DNA of 54,023 nucleotides from Candidatus Omnitrophus fodinae SCGC AAA011-A17 (lineage in GTDB: Bacteria > Omnitrophota > Omnitrophia > Omnitrophales > Omnitrophaceae), in assembly GCA_000405945.1 (NCBI GenBank), contig ASOC01000002.1:1-54023 (forward strand), written 5' to 3'; not shown here. Position 1 is the first letter of the stretch. More notes on this DNA, generated by a model, which saw nothing but the letters and a program-made list of their open reading frames with translations, was not told the origin of the DNA and did no database searches.

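Noticed and set aside
53934-53936. GTG as the start codon of the giant gene
   Set aside because: The same frame is open for 29 more codons to the window edge and continues strand-like repeat sequence (DGSYHVTINGQDF); no ribosome-binding site precedes the GTG.
135-54023. SecA/DEAD helicase domain reported in other giant proteins
   Set aside because: No GxxxxGK(S/T) or DEAD-type motif was found reading the visible protein; such a domain could still lie outside the window.

Overview
The window is almost entirely one gene. A single minus-strand reading frame is open from the right edge (54023) to a TAA at 137-135. It is 17,962 codons with no internal stop, and the true start lies outside the window, so the protein is more than 17,962 residues (very roughly 2 MDa). 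No RNA genes, insertion sequences, CRISPR arrays, promoters, terminators or intergenic stretches over 300 bases are visible. All long plus-strand frames, apart from the first ~240 bases, are antisense shadows.

The modular giant protein fits the titin-scale proteins reported from uncultivated bacteria, chiefly Candidatus Omnitrophota (Omnitrophica), where they are proposed to act at the cell surface in attachment or predation. The lineage call is inferred from gene size and architecture alone; no phylogenetic marker is present. All residue numbers below count from the GTG at 53936, which I judge to be internal; add 29 to count from the window edge.

Layout from N to C terminus (high to low coordinates): (1) a ~70-residue beta-repeat array, 54023-52005; (2) EF-hand/dockerin-like cluster 1, 52000-51100; (3) a second beta-repeat array whose last unit is split by a concanavalin/LamG-like jelly-roll, 51090-48770; (4) dockerin-like cluster 2, 48765-47660; (5) three tandem ~83-residue repeats, 47640-46840; (6) dockerin-like cluster 3 with a helical insertion, 46790-45420; (7) a ~2,900-residue helical rod of degenerate ~100-residue units, with a DUF4214-like segment and a JAB/JAMM-like metalloprotease domain, 45420-36590; (8) dockerin-like cluster 4, 36560-36235; (9) further helical regions with interposed beta, proline-rich and calcium-loop segments, 36235-18350; (10) an RHS/YD-like beta region, 18330-15600; (11) a long stretch with no recognised family, 15600-9450; (12) a second YD-like region with a charged linker, 9440-8060; (13) a cluster of hydrophobic, probably membrane-spanning segments, 7815-6250; (14) an alpha-solenoid of 40-52-residue repeats, some almost identical in DNA, 6150-240.

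The architecture suggests a very long extracytoplasmic fibre, stiffened by calcium loops and helices and carrying binding and possibly proteolytic modules, anchored by the membrane cluster and followed by a ~2,000-residue solenoid. Function is inferred.

At the extreme left the picture breaks. Bases 1-~240 encode, on the opposite strand, a fragment with an HEVAH zinc-protease motif. Neither frame has a sensible end there: the plus frame becomes antisense of the solenoid, and the minus frame becomes antisense of the protease fragment. This marks an inversion or chimeric junction near 225-245, so the giant gene's visible C terminus is probably not its natural one.
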